64,000 nucleotides of DNA from Labrys miyagiensis. GTDB taxonomy: Bacteria; Pseudomonadota; Alphaproteobacteria; Rhizobiales; Labraceae. Both the position numbers and the translations under genes were made by a program. The stretch spans positions 124,001-188,000 of the forward strand of contig NZ_BSPC01000028.1 in NCBI RefSeq assembly GCF_030160835.1, written 5' to 3'. The notes below the pieces were generated by a model that worked only from the letters and a program-made list of their open reading frames with translations, searched no databases and was not told the origin of the DNA. Shown in pieces: positions 54,968-64,000 of the stretch; the stretch's first letter is position 1, and the number at the start of each line of letters is the position of its first letter.

Positions 54968-56410
54968 GTGAAGTCAGTTCAGCGGCAAACGTGCGTATCC
55001 CGACCCTTTATCAGGCCCCTGGCGGTCGTGGCGCCTCTGTTCGCTATCTTGGCCGGATGCGCGGAGGTCAAGCCGCTCGACGTCACGGTCGCGGTGCCAC
55101 CGGCCTATCAGCAGGCCCCAAAGGACAAGCCAGCTCCGCCCGTGCGTGCCGATTGGTGGCGTAGCTTCCGCTCCGCCGAGCTGACCGCCTTGGTCGAGGA
55201 GGCGCGTATCGACAATCTCGACATCGCCACCGCCATCGCCAATGTGGAGCAGGCCCAGGCCGGCATCACGGCCGCCGGCGCGGCCCTCTTTCCACAGATC
55301 AATGGCGATGCCTCGGCCCAGCGTGCCCGCTCGGCATCGCTCACCGGGCATGTCGGCCAGGGACGGGCGACCTACTCCCTCTCAGCGAGCGCCAGCTACG
55401 AGATCGACTTCTGGGGCAAGAACAGCCAGGCGCTGGCGGGTGCCAACTCGACCCTGGCAGCGACGCAGTATGACCGCGACACCGTCGAGCTCACCACCAT
55501 CGCCAGCGTCGCCAATGCCTATTTCAGCATTCTCGCGGCGCAGGATCGCCTCGGCATCGCCCGCGACAACGCCACCAGCGCCAGCAGCATCCTCACCATT
55601 CTCAACAACCAGCTGAAGGCGGGCACCACCACGGCATTGGCCGTGGCCCAGCAGCAGAGCCTGCTCGACCAGCAGCGTGCCAGCATCCCGCCGCTAGAAC
55701 TGAGCATCGCGGAAAACAGGGCCGCCATCGCCCTGCTGGTCGGCAAGCCGCCGGCCCTGGTCAGCGTCAAGGGCGGCGGCACGGGCAGCGTCCATGCGCC
55801 CGTGGTGGCGGCCGGCATTCCTTCGCAATTGCTGACTCGCCGGCCTGATGTTGCCGCGGCGCAGGCGACCCTGATCTCCTCGCACCAGAGCGCGCGTTCG
55901 GCCTATGCCGCGCAATTCCCCTCGATCTCGCTTACTGGCCAGGGCGGTGTGGAGAGCGCCGCCCTCAAGAGCCTGTTCGATCCGGCGGCAGGCTTCTATC
56001 AGGTCGCCGCCGGCGCGACGCAGCCGATCTTCGACGGTGGCACGCTGCGCAGCGCCGTGGAGCGCGCCAATGGCGTGCAGGACGCCGATCTCGCCGCCTA
56101 CCGCAAATCGGTGGTGCAGGCTTTCGTCGACGTCGAGAATGCGTTGGCGGAGGTCCGCCAGCTCAGCCGGCAGCTGGCTCTGCAACAGGCCGTCGTCACC
56201 AGTTCCCGGCAGGCTTACGACATTTCAGAACGGCAGCTGCGGGAAGGCACGGTCGACCTCGTCACCGTGCTGCAGACCGAACAGACCCTGTTCAGCGCCC
56301 AGGACACACTGGCGCAAGTCAAATTGCAGCGATTGCAGGCGCTTGTAAGCCTGCACCAGGCTCTCGGTGGCGGCTGGACCGCGCCCACCCCACTGACGCC
56401 ACAAAATTAA
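54968..56410 (+). CDS. RND efflux outer membrane factor (OprM/NodT-type lipoprotein)
   Basis: About 480 residues. The start is GTG at 54968 with AAGG upstream. A signal sequence with lipobox (LFAILAGC) marks a lipoprotein. The TolC-like repeats follow: WWRSFRSAELTALVEEA, NLDIATAIANVEQAQAGI, SYEIDFWGKNSQALAGANS (family hallmark 'YEIDFWGK') and TLRSAVERANGVQDADLAAY. It forms the outer-membrane exit duct of the tripartite pump encoded next. 63 bases separate it from the adaptor gene. Confidence 0.95.
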   Translation: MKSVQRQTCVSRPFIRPLAVVAPLFAILAGCAEVKPLDVTVAVPPAYQQAPKDKPAPPVRADWWRSFRSAELTALVEEARIDNLDIATAIANVEQAQAGITAAGAALFPQINGDASAQRARSASLTGHVGQGRATYSLSASASYEIDFWGKNSQALAGANSTLAATQYDRDTVELTTIASVANAYFSILAAQDRLGIARDNATSASSILTILNNQLKAGTTTALAVAQQQSLLDQQRASIPPLELSIAENRAAIALLVGKPPALVSVKGGGTGSVHAPVVAAGIPSQLLTRRPDVAAAQATLISSHQSARSAYAAQFPSISLTGQGGVESAALKSLFDPAAGFYQVAAGATQPIFDGGTLRSAVERANGVQDADLAAYRKSVVQAFVDVENALAEVRQLSRQLALQQAVVTSSRQAYDISERQLREGTVDLVTVLQTEQTLFSAQDTLAQVKLQRLQALVSLHQALGGGWTAPTPLTPQN

Positions 56411-56473
56411 GTGTCATGACTGTTAACGCCGTTCCGACGGCAGATTTCTTTCGATGATTCGACTGGGTTGATA

Positions 56474-58003
56474 ATGGCGAAACTCTCGCGGAGCCTCTTC
56501 ACGGTGGCGGTGCTGCTGATCGCCGGCGGCACGGCGGCCTATGTGACGCGGGACAAATGGCGGACCTCAGCCCCGCAATGGCTTCAAGCCTATATACCGC
56601 CATCAGCGGCGGGCGATCCCCCCCAGGGCGGCGGCGCGGGCGCCCCTTCGGCGGGCGGTCAGGCCGGTGGAGCCGGTGGCGGACGCCGGGGCGGGCGGCG
56701 CGGCGGTTCCGACAGCGGTCCGATTCCGGTCCTGACGGCCGATGCGAGTGCCGCCGACGTGCCCGTGACGCTGGATGGCGTCGGCACGGTGAAGGCCTTC
56801 AACACAGTGACGATCACGCCTCAGGTCAATGGCCAGATCGTCGATCTCCCCTTCAAGGAGGGACAGGACGTCAAGACAGGCGACGTGATCGCCCGGATCG
56901 ACGATTCCACCTACAAGGCGGCGCTCGACCAGGCCATCGCCAAGCGGGCGCAGGACCAGGCCTCGCTCGACAATGCCAAGATCGATCTGCAGCGCTATGA
57001 GGGGCTCGTCGCCACCAATTCGGTGACCAAGCAGACCGCCGACACCCAGCGCGCCACCGTCGCGCAGGACGAGGCCCTGCTCAAATCCGACGATGCCGCC
57101 ATCGCCAGCGCCAAGGCGACGCTGGCCTATACGGTGATCACGGCTCCCATCGATGGACGCACCGGCATCCGCAGCGTCGATATCGGCAATGTCGTGCAGG
57201 CCAATAGCGGCACGGGCATCGTCACCATCTCTCAGATGAAACCGATCTCGGTTCTCTTCAACCTGCCCCAGCAGTCGCTCGCCGACATCATGGCGGCTAG
57301 CGCCGGCGGCGCGTTGCAGGTGCAGGCGCTACGCGGCGACAACAAGACGGTGATCGATACCGGCACGCTCGACGTGATCGACAACCAGGTCGACACGACG
57401 ACCGGAACCATCAAGCTCAAGGCCAATTTTCCCAATAATTCCGAGGCGTTGTGGCCGGGAGCTTTCGTGAATGCGAGGCTTTTGGTGAAGACGCTGAAGG
57501 GCGCCATCGTGGTGCCCACCGCTGCCGTTCAGCGCGGGCCGAACGGGCCTTTCCTCTATGTGCTGAACGAGAACAAGTCCCAGCTGCGGCCGGTCACCCT
57601 CGGCCAGCAGGGGGATCAGCAGACCGTGGTCGAGACCGGGCTCAAGCTCGGCGAGAAGGTCATCACCACCGGCTTTGCCCGCCTCAGCGACGGCTCGGCC
57701 GTCGAGGTGACGGCCCCGGCCGGCAATGCGGCTCCGGTGGCAGGCGCCGGCATTGGCGCGAATGCCGGCAATGACGCGACGCCTGCCCCCGCCACGCCCG
57801 CACGTACGGGCGGCGCGGACACGCCACAGGCGGGCGATGCCGCACAGGGCGATAGCAATGGCAAGAGCTGGCACAAGGGCGGTGGCAATGGCAGCGGCCG
57901 CCGGCATCAGCAGGGCGGCGCCAATGCGGCTGAAGGCAGCCAGTCCGGGAGTGACAACGGCACTGCCAACAGCGGCAACACCACGAGCCAGCCGGCCCAA
58001 TGA
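56474..58003 (+). CDS. RND efflux periplasmic adaptor (MdtA-like)
   Basis: About 509 residues. An N-terminal membrane anchor is followed by a Gly-rich linker (GGAGAPSAGGQAGGAGGGRR). The adaptor core is DVPVTLDGVGTVKAFNTVTI, VNGQIVDLPFKEGQDVKTGD, a coiled hairpin, and IDGRTGIRSVDIGNVV. The last ~100 residues are a low-complexity Ala/Gly/Asn tail with scattered His (SWHKGGGNGSGRRHQQGG), longer than in E. coli MdtA. It links the pump to the outer-membrane factor. Its stop overlaps the next start (ATGA). Confidence 0.94.
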   Translation: MAKLSRSLFTVAVLLIAGGTAAYVTRDKWRTSAPQWLQAYIPPSAAGDPPQGGGAGAPSAGGQAGGAGGGRRGGRRGGSDSGPIPVLTADASAADVPVTLDGVGTVKAFNTVTITPQVNGQIVDLPFKEGQDVKTGDVIARIDDSTYKAALDQAIAKRAQDQASLDNAKIDLQRYEGLVATNSVTKQTADTQRATVAQDEALLKSDDAAIASAKATLAYTVITAPIDGRTGIRSVDIGNVVQANSGTGIVTISQMKPISVLFNLPQQSLADIMAASAGGALQVQALRGDNKTVIDTGTLDVIDNQVDTTTGTIKLKANFPNNSEALWPGAFVNARLLVKTLKGAIVVPTAAVQRGPNGPFLYVLNENKSQLRPVTLGQQGDQQTVVETGLKLGEKVITTGFARLSDGSAVEVTAPAGNAAPVAGAGIGANAGNDATPAPATPARTGGADTPQAGDAAQGDSNGKSWHKGGGNGSGRRHQQGGANAAEGSQSGSDNGTANSGNTTSQPAQ

Positions 58004-61000
58004 ACGGCGTCTCCGCCCCTTTCATCCTCCGGCCGATCGCGACCTCGCTGCTCGGGGTCGCGGTGCTGCTCGGCGGCCTGCTCGGCTATTTCGCCCTGCC
58101 TGTGGCTCCGCTGCCGCAGGTCGACTTCCCGACCATCCAGATCACCACGCAATTGCCGGGCGCCGAGCCCGAGACCATGGCCTCGCTGGTCACGGCGCCG
58201 CTGGAGCGCAATCTCGGGCAGATTCCCGCCATCTCGACGATGGTGTCCTCCTCGGCGTTCGGCATCAGCCAGATCACCCTGCAGTACAATCTCGGCCGTG
58301 ACATCGATGGCGCGGCGCAGGACGTTCAGGCCGCCATCAACGCCTCCGCCGCGACACTGCCCACCGGCCTGCCCTACCCGCCGACCTACGCCAAGGTGAA
58401 CCCGGCCGACACGCCGATCGTAACGCTGGCCCTGCGCTCGAAATCGCAGACCATCCGCAACCTCTCCGACATGGCCGACACGCTGCTCGCCCAGCGCTTT
58501 GCCGAGGTGAGCGGCGTCGGCCATGTCGATGTCCAGGGCGGCGTGCGCCCCGCTCTGCGGGTGCAGGTGGACCTTACCCGTGCCGCCGCCTACGGCCTTG
58601 GCCTCGAGGACATCAGGACCGCCATCACCTCCTCCACCGTGGCCGGCGCCAAGGGTTCGCTCGACGGCGCCGCGCAGTCCTACACCATCGCCGCCAACGA
58701 CCAGATCAGCGCGGCGGATGCCTTCGCCAATGTGGTGATCGCCTACAAGAATGGCGCGCCGGTGCGCCTCAAGGACATCGCCGATGTCGTCGAGGGCCTC
58801 GAGAATGCCCGCGTCGGCGCCTACTACGACGGCCAGCCGGCGGTGGTGCTCGACATCATGCGCCAGCCCGGCGCCAATGTGATCTCCACGGTCAAGAGCG
58901 TGCTCGCCGCCCTGCCGGAACTGCGCCGCAGCCTGCCTGCCGATGTCTCGCTCGATATCGTCAATGACCGCACGCAGACCATCCAGGCCTCGATCGACGA
59001 TGTCGAGATGACGCTGGCGCTCAGTGTCGGCCTCGTCATTCTGGTCGTCTTCATCTTCTTGCGCACCCTGCGCGCCACCATCATCGCCGGCGTGGCGCTC
59101 CCGCTGTCGCTGATCGCCGCCTTCGGCGTGATGTACTTCTGCAACTTCAGCCTCGACAACCTCTCGCTGATGGCGCTCACTATCGGCGCCGGCTTCGTGG
59201 TCGACGACGCCATCGTGATGATCGAGAACATCGTGCGCCATATCGAAGAGGGCGAGAGCCCGTTCGAAGCAGCACTGAGGGGCGCCCAGGAGATCGGCTT
59301 CACCATCATCTCGCTGACGGTCTCGCTGATCGCGGTGTTCATCCCGCTTCTGTTCATGACCGGCATCGTCGGGCGCATGTTCCGGGAATTCGCGCTGACG
59401 CTGACCATCGCGGTCGTCGTCTCCGCCGTGATCTCGCTGACGCTGACGCCGATGATGTGCGCGCGCCTGCTCACCGCCAGCCATGGCGAACGCAAGGGCC
59501 CGCTGGAATGGATCGAAAAGGGCTTCGACAAGATCATCCAAGGCTATCGCGCCAGCCTGGTATGGACGCTGCGCCATGGCTTCCTGATGCTGCTGCTGAC
59601 GCTGGGCACGCTGGCGACGACGATCTGGCTCTATATCGCCATCCCCAAGGGCTTTCTGCCCCAGCAGGACACCGGCCTCATCACCGCCGTGATCGAGGCG
59701 GAGCCGACCGCCTCCTTCGACGCCATGAAGCGCGTGCAGGCCTCGGTCGCCGACATAGCCCGCAAGGATCCCGACGTGGTGTCGGTGGTCTCCAGCATCG
59801 GCGTCTCCGGCACCAACCTCACCTCCAACACAGGCTCGCTTTCGCTGGTGCTGAAGCCGCGCAACAAGCGCCAGGCCGATGCCACCGCGATCATCGAGCG
59901 GCTGCAGGCGCAAACCGGAAAGATCCCCGGCATCACCGTCACCTATCAGAGTGTCCAGGATATCCGCATCACCGCCCGCGCCGGGCGCGCTCCCTACCAG
60001 TACACGCTCACCGGCACGGATGCGACGGAGGTCGACAACTGGGCCGACAAGCTCGCGGCCGAACTCAGGCGCTCGCCTTTGATGCGGGACGTCACCTCGG
60101 AAGTGCAGAATGGCGGCTCCAAGCTGTTCGTGCAGGTCGACCGCGACACCGCCTCTCGCCTCGGCGTCTCCATGCAGGACGTTTCCAACGCGCTGAACAA
60201 TGCCTTCGGGCAGCGCCAGATCGCCACCATCTATGCACAGGCGAACCAGTATCGCGTCATCCTGGAGGCACGGCCGGAGGATCAGGTCGGCCCGAGCGTG
60301 CTCAGCCGCATCTATGTGTCGAGCTCGGCCAGCGCTTCGGGCCTAGCCACCACCACCAACCCCAATGCCGGCACGGTGGGCGCGAGCGGCTCGGCCACCA
60401 ACATCCCGACCGAGTCGGGGGCCGTCGACAATCAGGTGCCCCTCAACGCCTTCACCACGGTGGAGCATCGCACTGCCCCACTGGTGGTGGAGCATGACGA
60501 CCAGTTCCCCTCTGCCACCGTCAGCTTCGACGTCGCCCGCAATGCTTCTCTCAGCGACGCGGTAACGGCAATCGATCGGGCGCAGCGCGATACCGGCATG
60601 CCAGCCTCCATCACCACGCGCTTCACGGGCGACGCGGCGGAGTTCGCCTCCTCGCTCGCCAACCAGCCCTGGCTCATCCTGGCGGCGGTGATCACCATCT
60701 ATATCGTGCTCGGCGTGCTCTATGAGAGCGCCATCCACCCGGTGACCATCCTCTCCACCCTGCCCTCTGCCGGCGTCGGCGCCCTGCTGGCGCTCGAATA
60801 TACGGGCAAGGAGCTCTCGCTGATCGCCCTGATCGGCATCGTGCTGCTGATGGGCATCGTGAAGAAGAACGCCATCATGATGATCGACTTCGCCATCGAG
60901 GCGCAGCGCGAGCATGGCATGGACCCGCATGAGGCGATCGTCACCGCCTCGGCCCTGCGTTTCCGCCCGATCATGATGACCACGCTCGCCGCCCTGTTCG

Positions 61001-61188
61001 GCGCCCTGCCGCTGGCGCTCGGGCACGGCATGGGCTCGGAGCTGCGCATCCCGCTCGGCATCACCATCATCGGTGGCCTGCTGCTCAGCCAGCTCCTGAC
61101 GCTCTACACCACGCCCGTGATCTATCTCGGCTTCGAGCGCCTGCGCGACTATTTCAGCCGCAAACCCGAGCCGGCGCCGCAGGGATGA
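58000..61188 (+). CDS. RND multidrug efflux permease (MdtB-like)
   Basis: Inner-membrane proton-driven pump, 1062 residues, 12 helices. The proton-relay Asp pair is in TIGAGFVVDDAIVMIEN (TM4), and the lysine is in LMGIVKKNAIMMIDFAIEAQ (TM10). It starts FILRPIATSLLGVAVLLGGL, the typical first helix. A loop rich in Ser/Ala/Thr/Asn (SSSASASGLATTTNPNAGTV) inserts in the second docking region. It overlaps both neighbours by four bases, so adaptor and both pumps are coupled. Two different permeases in one operon imply an MdtBC-type heterotrimer. Confidence 0.97.
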   Translation: MNGVSAPFILRPIATSLLGVAVLLGGLLGYFALPVAPLPQVDFPTIQITTQLPGAEPETMASLVTAPLERNLGQIPAISTMVSSSAFGISQITLQYNLGRDIDGAAQDVQAAINASAATLPTGLPYPPTYAKVNPADTPIVTLALRSKSQTIRNLSDMADTLLAQRFAEVSGVGHVDVQGGVRPALRVQVDLTRAAAYGLGLEDIRTAITSSTVAGAKGSLDGAAQSYTIAANDQISAADAFANVVIAYKNGAPVRLKDIADVVEGLENARVGAYYDGQPAVVLDIMRQPGANVISTVKSVLAALPELRRSLPADVSLDIVNDRTQTIQASIDDVEMTLALSVGLVILVVFIFLRTLRATIIAGVALPLSLIAAFGVMYFCNFSLDNLSLMALTIGAGFVVDDAIVMIENIVRHIEEGESPFEAALRGAQEIGFTIISLTVSLIAVFIPLLFMTGIVGRMFREFALTLTIAVVVSAVISLTLTPMMCARLLTASHGERKGPLEWIEKGFDKIIQGYRASLVWTLRHGFLMLLLTLGTLATTIWLYIAIPKGFLPQQDTGLITAVIEAEPTASFDAMKRVQASVADIARKDPDVVSVVSSIGVSGTNLTSNTGSLSLVLKPRNKRQADATAIIERLQAQTGKIPGITVTYQSVQDIRITARAGRAPYQYTLTGTDATEVDNWADKLAAELRRSPLMRDVTSEVQNGGSKLFVQVDRDTASRLGVSMQDVSNALNNAFGQRQIATIYAQANQYRVILEARPEDQVGPSVLSRIYVSSSASASGLATTTNPNAGTVGASGSATNIPTESGAVDNQVPLNAFTTVEHRTAPLVVEHDDQFPSATVSFDVARNASLSDAVTAIDRAQRDTGMPASITTRFTGDAAEFASSLANQPWLILAAVITIYIVLGVLYESAIHPVTILSTLPSAGVGALLALEYTGKELSLIALIGIVLLMGIVKKNAIMMIDFAIEAQREHGMDPHEAIVTASALRFRPIMMTTLAALFGALPLALGHGMGSELRIPLGITIIGGLLLSQLLTLYTTPVIYLGFERLRDYFSRKPEPAPQG

Positions 61189-64000
61189 ACATCTCCGAGC
61201 CCTTCATCCGCCGGCCGATCGGCACGATCCTGTTGTCGATCGGATTGCTGCTCGCGGGGCTTGCCGCCTATCGCCTGCTGCCGGTGGCGAGCCTGCCGGC
61301 CATCGATTTGCCGACCATCCTGGTCAGCGCCAACCGTCCGGGCGCCGACCCCACCACCATGGCCAGCAGCGTCGCCGCGCCGCTCGAGCGCCAGCTCGGC
61401 TCGATTGCCGGCGTGACCGAGATCACCTCGCGCTCGCAGCTCGGCTCCACCAACATCATCATCCAGTTCGACCTGTCGCGGAACATCGACAGCGCCGCGC
61501 AGGATGTGCAGGCGGCCATCAACGCCTCGGTCTCGGACCTGCCCTCGGACCTCTCCACCACGCCATCGCTACGCAAGTTCAATCCCAACGCCATACCCAT
61601 CCTGATCCTGGCGATGACCTCGGACACGGTCGGCGCCAGCGACATGTTCGATGCCGCCGACACCGTGATCGTGCAGCGCATTTCGCAGGTCGACGGCGTG
61701 GGCGATGTGACGGTGAGCGGCGCCGACCAGCCGGCGATCCGCGTGACGCTGCAGCCCGACCGCATCTCGGCCATGGGCCTGTCCATGGACACGATCCGCC
61801 AGGCCATCGTGGACGCCAACGCCATCAGCCCGCTCGGCTCCTTCGACGGCCCTGACACCTTCACGATGATCGACACCGGCGGCCAGATCACCAAGCCGGA
61901 GGACTATGCCAGCATCATCATCCATGCCGGCAATGGCACCGCAGTAAGGCTCGGCGACATCGCCAAGGTCGAGGAAGGCGTGCGCAACGTCAATTCCAGC
62001 GCGACCTACAATGGCAAGCCCGCCATCCTGCTGACCATTACCAAGGAGGCCAACGGCAACGTCATCGACACGGTCGACGCCATCAAGGCGTTGCTGCCGA
62101 CCTTCAAGGGGCGCATCCCGGCCGGTATCGACATCGCCGTCCTGACCGACCGAACCACCACGATTCGGGCCAGCGTCGACGACATGCAATGGACCCTGAT
62201 GGCTTCCGTGGCCCTCGTCATCCTCGTGGTGTTCGTCTTCCTGCGTCGCTCGACGCCGGTGCTCGCCGCCGGCGTGACCGTGCCGCTGTCGCTGGCCGCC
62301 ACCTTCGGCGCCATGTGGATCGCCGGTTTTTCGATCGACAATCTCTCGCTGATGGCCCTCGTCGTCTCGGTGGGCTTCGTGGTCGACGACGCCATCGTGA
62401 TGGTGGAGAACGTCTATGGCAAACGCGAGGCCGGCATGCCGCCGATCGAGGCCGCCATCGAGGGCGCCCGGCAGATCGGCTTCACGGTGATCTCCATCAG
62501 CCTGTCGCTGCTGGCCGTCTTCCTGCCGCTGTTCTTCGCCGGCGGCATCACCGGGGAATTCCTGCTGGAATTCGCGATGACGCTGGCCTTCGCCGTGGTG
62601 GCCTCCACGGTGATCTCGCTGACGCTCACGCCGATGATCCTGGCCCATCGCGGGCACCACGAGAACCATGAGCGCAACAACCTCGCCGACCGCATGGTCG
62701 AGGGCATCCTCAACGCCATGGTCGGCTTCTACGGCTTCACCCTGCGCCGCGTGCTCGACTATTGGGGCGCGACACTCATCATCATTTTCGCGACGATCGC
62801 CTATACTTTCTATCTCTATGGTGCGTTGCCCAAGAGCCTGGTGCCGCAGGACGATGGCGGCTTCATCCAGGGCTCCAGCCAGGCGTCGAGCGATGCCTCC
62901 TACCAGGCCGTCGTCGGCTGGCAGCAGCAGGCCGCGGCGATCATCCAGAAGAACCGCTATGTTACCGGCGTCGGCTCCTCGATCGGCTCCAGCCCCTTCG
63001 GCGGCACCAATTCCGGCCAGTTCAGCATCTCGCTGGTGCCGCCCGACGAACGCCCTTCCACCGACGAGGTGATCGCTGAGCTGCGCCAGGCCCTGCACCC
63101 GGTCGCCGGCCTCGACATCTTCATGTTCGCGCCGCAGGACGTACGCGCCGGCGGACGTCAGTCGCAATCGCAATATCAGTACACGCTCTGGGGGCCCAAT
63201 CTCGACGAACTGGTGGAATGGGCGCCCAAGCTCATGGACAAGCTGAAGACGCTTCCCGGCCTCACCGACATCAATTCGGATCGCCAGCGCAGCGGCCTGC
63301 AGGCCAACGTCGTGATCGATCGCGACGCCGCGGCCCGGCTCGGCGTGCCGATCAACGAGATCGACGCGGCGCTCAGCAACGCCTTCGCCCAGCGGCAGAT
63401 TTCGACGATCTATACCCAGCGCAACCAATATCGCGTGGTGATGACCGTGCCGCCTTCGCGAAGCGTCGACCCCAGCGACATATCGAGGCTCTACGTGCCC
63501 GGCAGTTCCGGCATCGTCCCCCTGTCGGCCGTCGCCCACATCGAACGCGGCCTGGCGCCCCTGCAGGTCAACCACCAGGGTCAATATCCCTCGATCACCA
63601 TCTCCTACAACCTTCATACCAATGTGAAGGTGCAGGAGGCCTCGGACGCCATCGAGCGGGCGGTGGATGAGATGCATCTGCCCAACGACATCCACGCGGA
63701 AGCGGCCGGCGATGCAAGGCAGGCGGCGCAATCGGGCGGCAGCTTCGGCATCCTGGTGATCGCGGTGCTGCTCACCGTCTATATCGTGCTGGGCGTGCTC
63801 TATGAGAGCCTCGCCCATCCCCTCACCATCCTCTCCACCCTCCCCTCCGCGGGCCTGGGCGGGCTGATCGCGCTGAGCTACGCCAATATGGAGCTCACCA
63901 TCGTCGCCTTCATCGGCATCATCCTGCTGATCGGCATCGTGAAGAAGAACGGCATCATGATGGTGGATTTCGCCCTCGAGGCCGAACGCGACCACGGCGC
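61185..64000 (+). CDS. RND multidrug efflux permease (MdtC-like), runs off the window
   Basis: Second RND permease; the first 938 codons are in the window. Starts MNISEPFIRRPIGTILLSIG. The proton-relay Asp pair is in VSVGFVVDDAIVMVEN and the TM10 lysine in LIGIVKKNGIMMVDFALEA, just before the edge. A His-rich cytoplasmic turn (AHRGHHENHERN) follows TM6. Coupled to the MdtB-like gene by an ATGA overlap. It would complete the heteromeric pump with the gene at 58000; the missing end should hold about 90-100 more codons. Confidence 0.95.
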   Translation, partial: MNISEPFIRRPIGTILLSIGLLLAGLAAYRLLPVASLPAIDLPTILVSANRPGADPTTMASSVAAPLERQLGSIAGVTEITSRSQLGSTNIIIQFDLSRNIDSAAQDVQAAINASVSDLPSDLSTTPSLRKFNPNAIPILILAMTSDTVGASDMFDAADTVIVQRISQVDGVGDVTVSGADQPAIRVTLQPDRISAMGLSMDTIRQAIVDANAISPLGSFDGPDTFTMIDTGGQITKPEDYASIIIHAGNGTAVRLGDIAKVEEGVRNVNSSATYNGKPAILLTITKEANGNVIDTVDAIKALLPTFKGRIPAGIDIAVLTDRTTTIRASVDDMQWTLMASVALVILVVFVFLRRSTPVLAAGVTVPLSLAATFGAMWIAGFSIDNLSLMALVVSVGFVVDDAIVMVENVYGKREAGMPPIEAAIEGARQIGFTVISISLSLLAVFLPLFFAGGITGEFLLEFAMTLAFAVVASTVISLTLTPMILAHRGHHENHERNNLADRMVEGILNAMVGFYGFTLRRVLDYWGATLIIIFATIAYTFYLYGALPKSLVPQDDGGFIQGSSQASSDASYQAVVGWQQQAAAIIQKNRYVTGVGSSIGSSPFGGTNSGQFSISLVPPDERPSTDEVIAELRQALHPVAGLDIFMFAPQDVRAGGRQSQSQYQYTLWGPNLDELVEWAPKLMDKLKTLPGLTDINSDRQRSGLQANVVIDRDAAARLGVPINEIDAALSNAFAQRQISTIYTQRNQYRVVMTVPPSRSVDPSDISRLYVPGSSGIVPLSAVAHIERGLAPLQVNHQGQYPSITISYNLHTNVKVQEASDAIERAVDEMHLPNDIHAEAAGDARQAAQSGGSFGILVIAVLLTVYIVLGVLYESLAHPLTILSTLPSAGLGGLIALSYANMELTIVAFIGIILLIGIVKKNGIMMVDFALEAERDHG

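Overview
This 64 kb, high-GC window is a chromosomal segment of an alphaproteobacterium, most likely of the order Hyphomicrobiales (Rhizobiales). Four things point there: the block rpsF-rpsR-(DUF2232 membrane protein)-rplI-dnaB-alr-radA-cvpA-purF, the run gyrA-coaD-cyclophilin-cyclophilin, a phosphatidylcholine synthase, and rhizobial-type ~100 bp mosaic intergenic repeats. I cannot fix the genus. Nearly all genes look chromosomal and housekeeping; no CRISPR array, intact prophage, transposase or recognisable defence island is visible.

Layout. 0-5.5 kb: two cyclophilins, coaD and gyrA, all on the minus strand. 5.8-11.6 kb: a CodA-like amidohydrolase with altered active-site residues, a quinone oxidoreductase, two TerC-family membrane proteins, phosphatidylcholine synthase, and a free-standing small protein with a clan CD (caspase-like) His/Cys signature. 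11.9-17.7 kb: rpsF, rpsR, DUF2232 protein, rplI, dnaB, alr and a VOC protein. 17.7-21.3 kb: an RbsBAC-type sugar ABC importer. 21.6-34.3 kb: a PHA-system protein, radA, cvpA, purF, an SDR, a CoA-transferase, der, a YfgM-like protein, a DUF2167 protein, AMP nucleosidase and panB. 34.7-42.8 kb: a Pro/Ala-rich membrane protein, two LysR regulators each divergent from an oxidoreductase-type gene, and a divergent mntH/mntR pair with a palindromic operator candidate. 42.9-45.8 kb: a PEP-carboxylase-like protein with unusual active-site motifs. 45.8-47.9 kb: a gene-poor stretch of decayed coding fragments, one Omp25/31-type porin and a tRNA-Lys. 48.1-53 kb: gnd-zwf-pgl (oxidative pentose phosphate / Entner-Doudoroff entry), a DUF4864 protein and mercaptopyruvate sulfurtransferase. 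53.2-64 kb: RlpA, then an outer membrane factor, an adaptor and two RND pump subunits (MdtABC-like); the last gene runs off the window.

The most distinctive non-coding feature is repeat content. There are four copies of a ~100 bp two-hairpin RIME-like element and five REP-type doublets (paired ~24-25 bp palindromic arms) whose arms vary in sequence but keep base pairing. There is also one doublet of the 'GGGCTTGTCCC' type common in alphaproteobacteria. The protein-level oddities most worth following are the PEPC-like enzyme, the lone clan CD protein and the CodA-like hydrolase.
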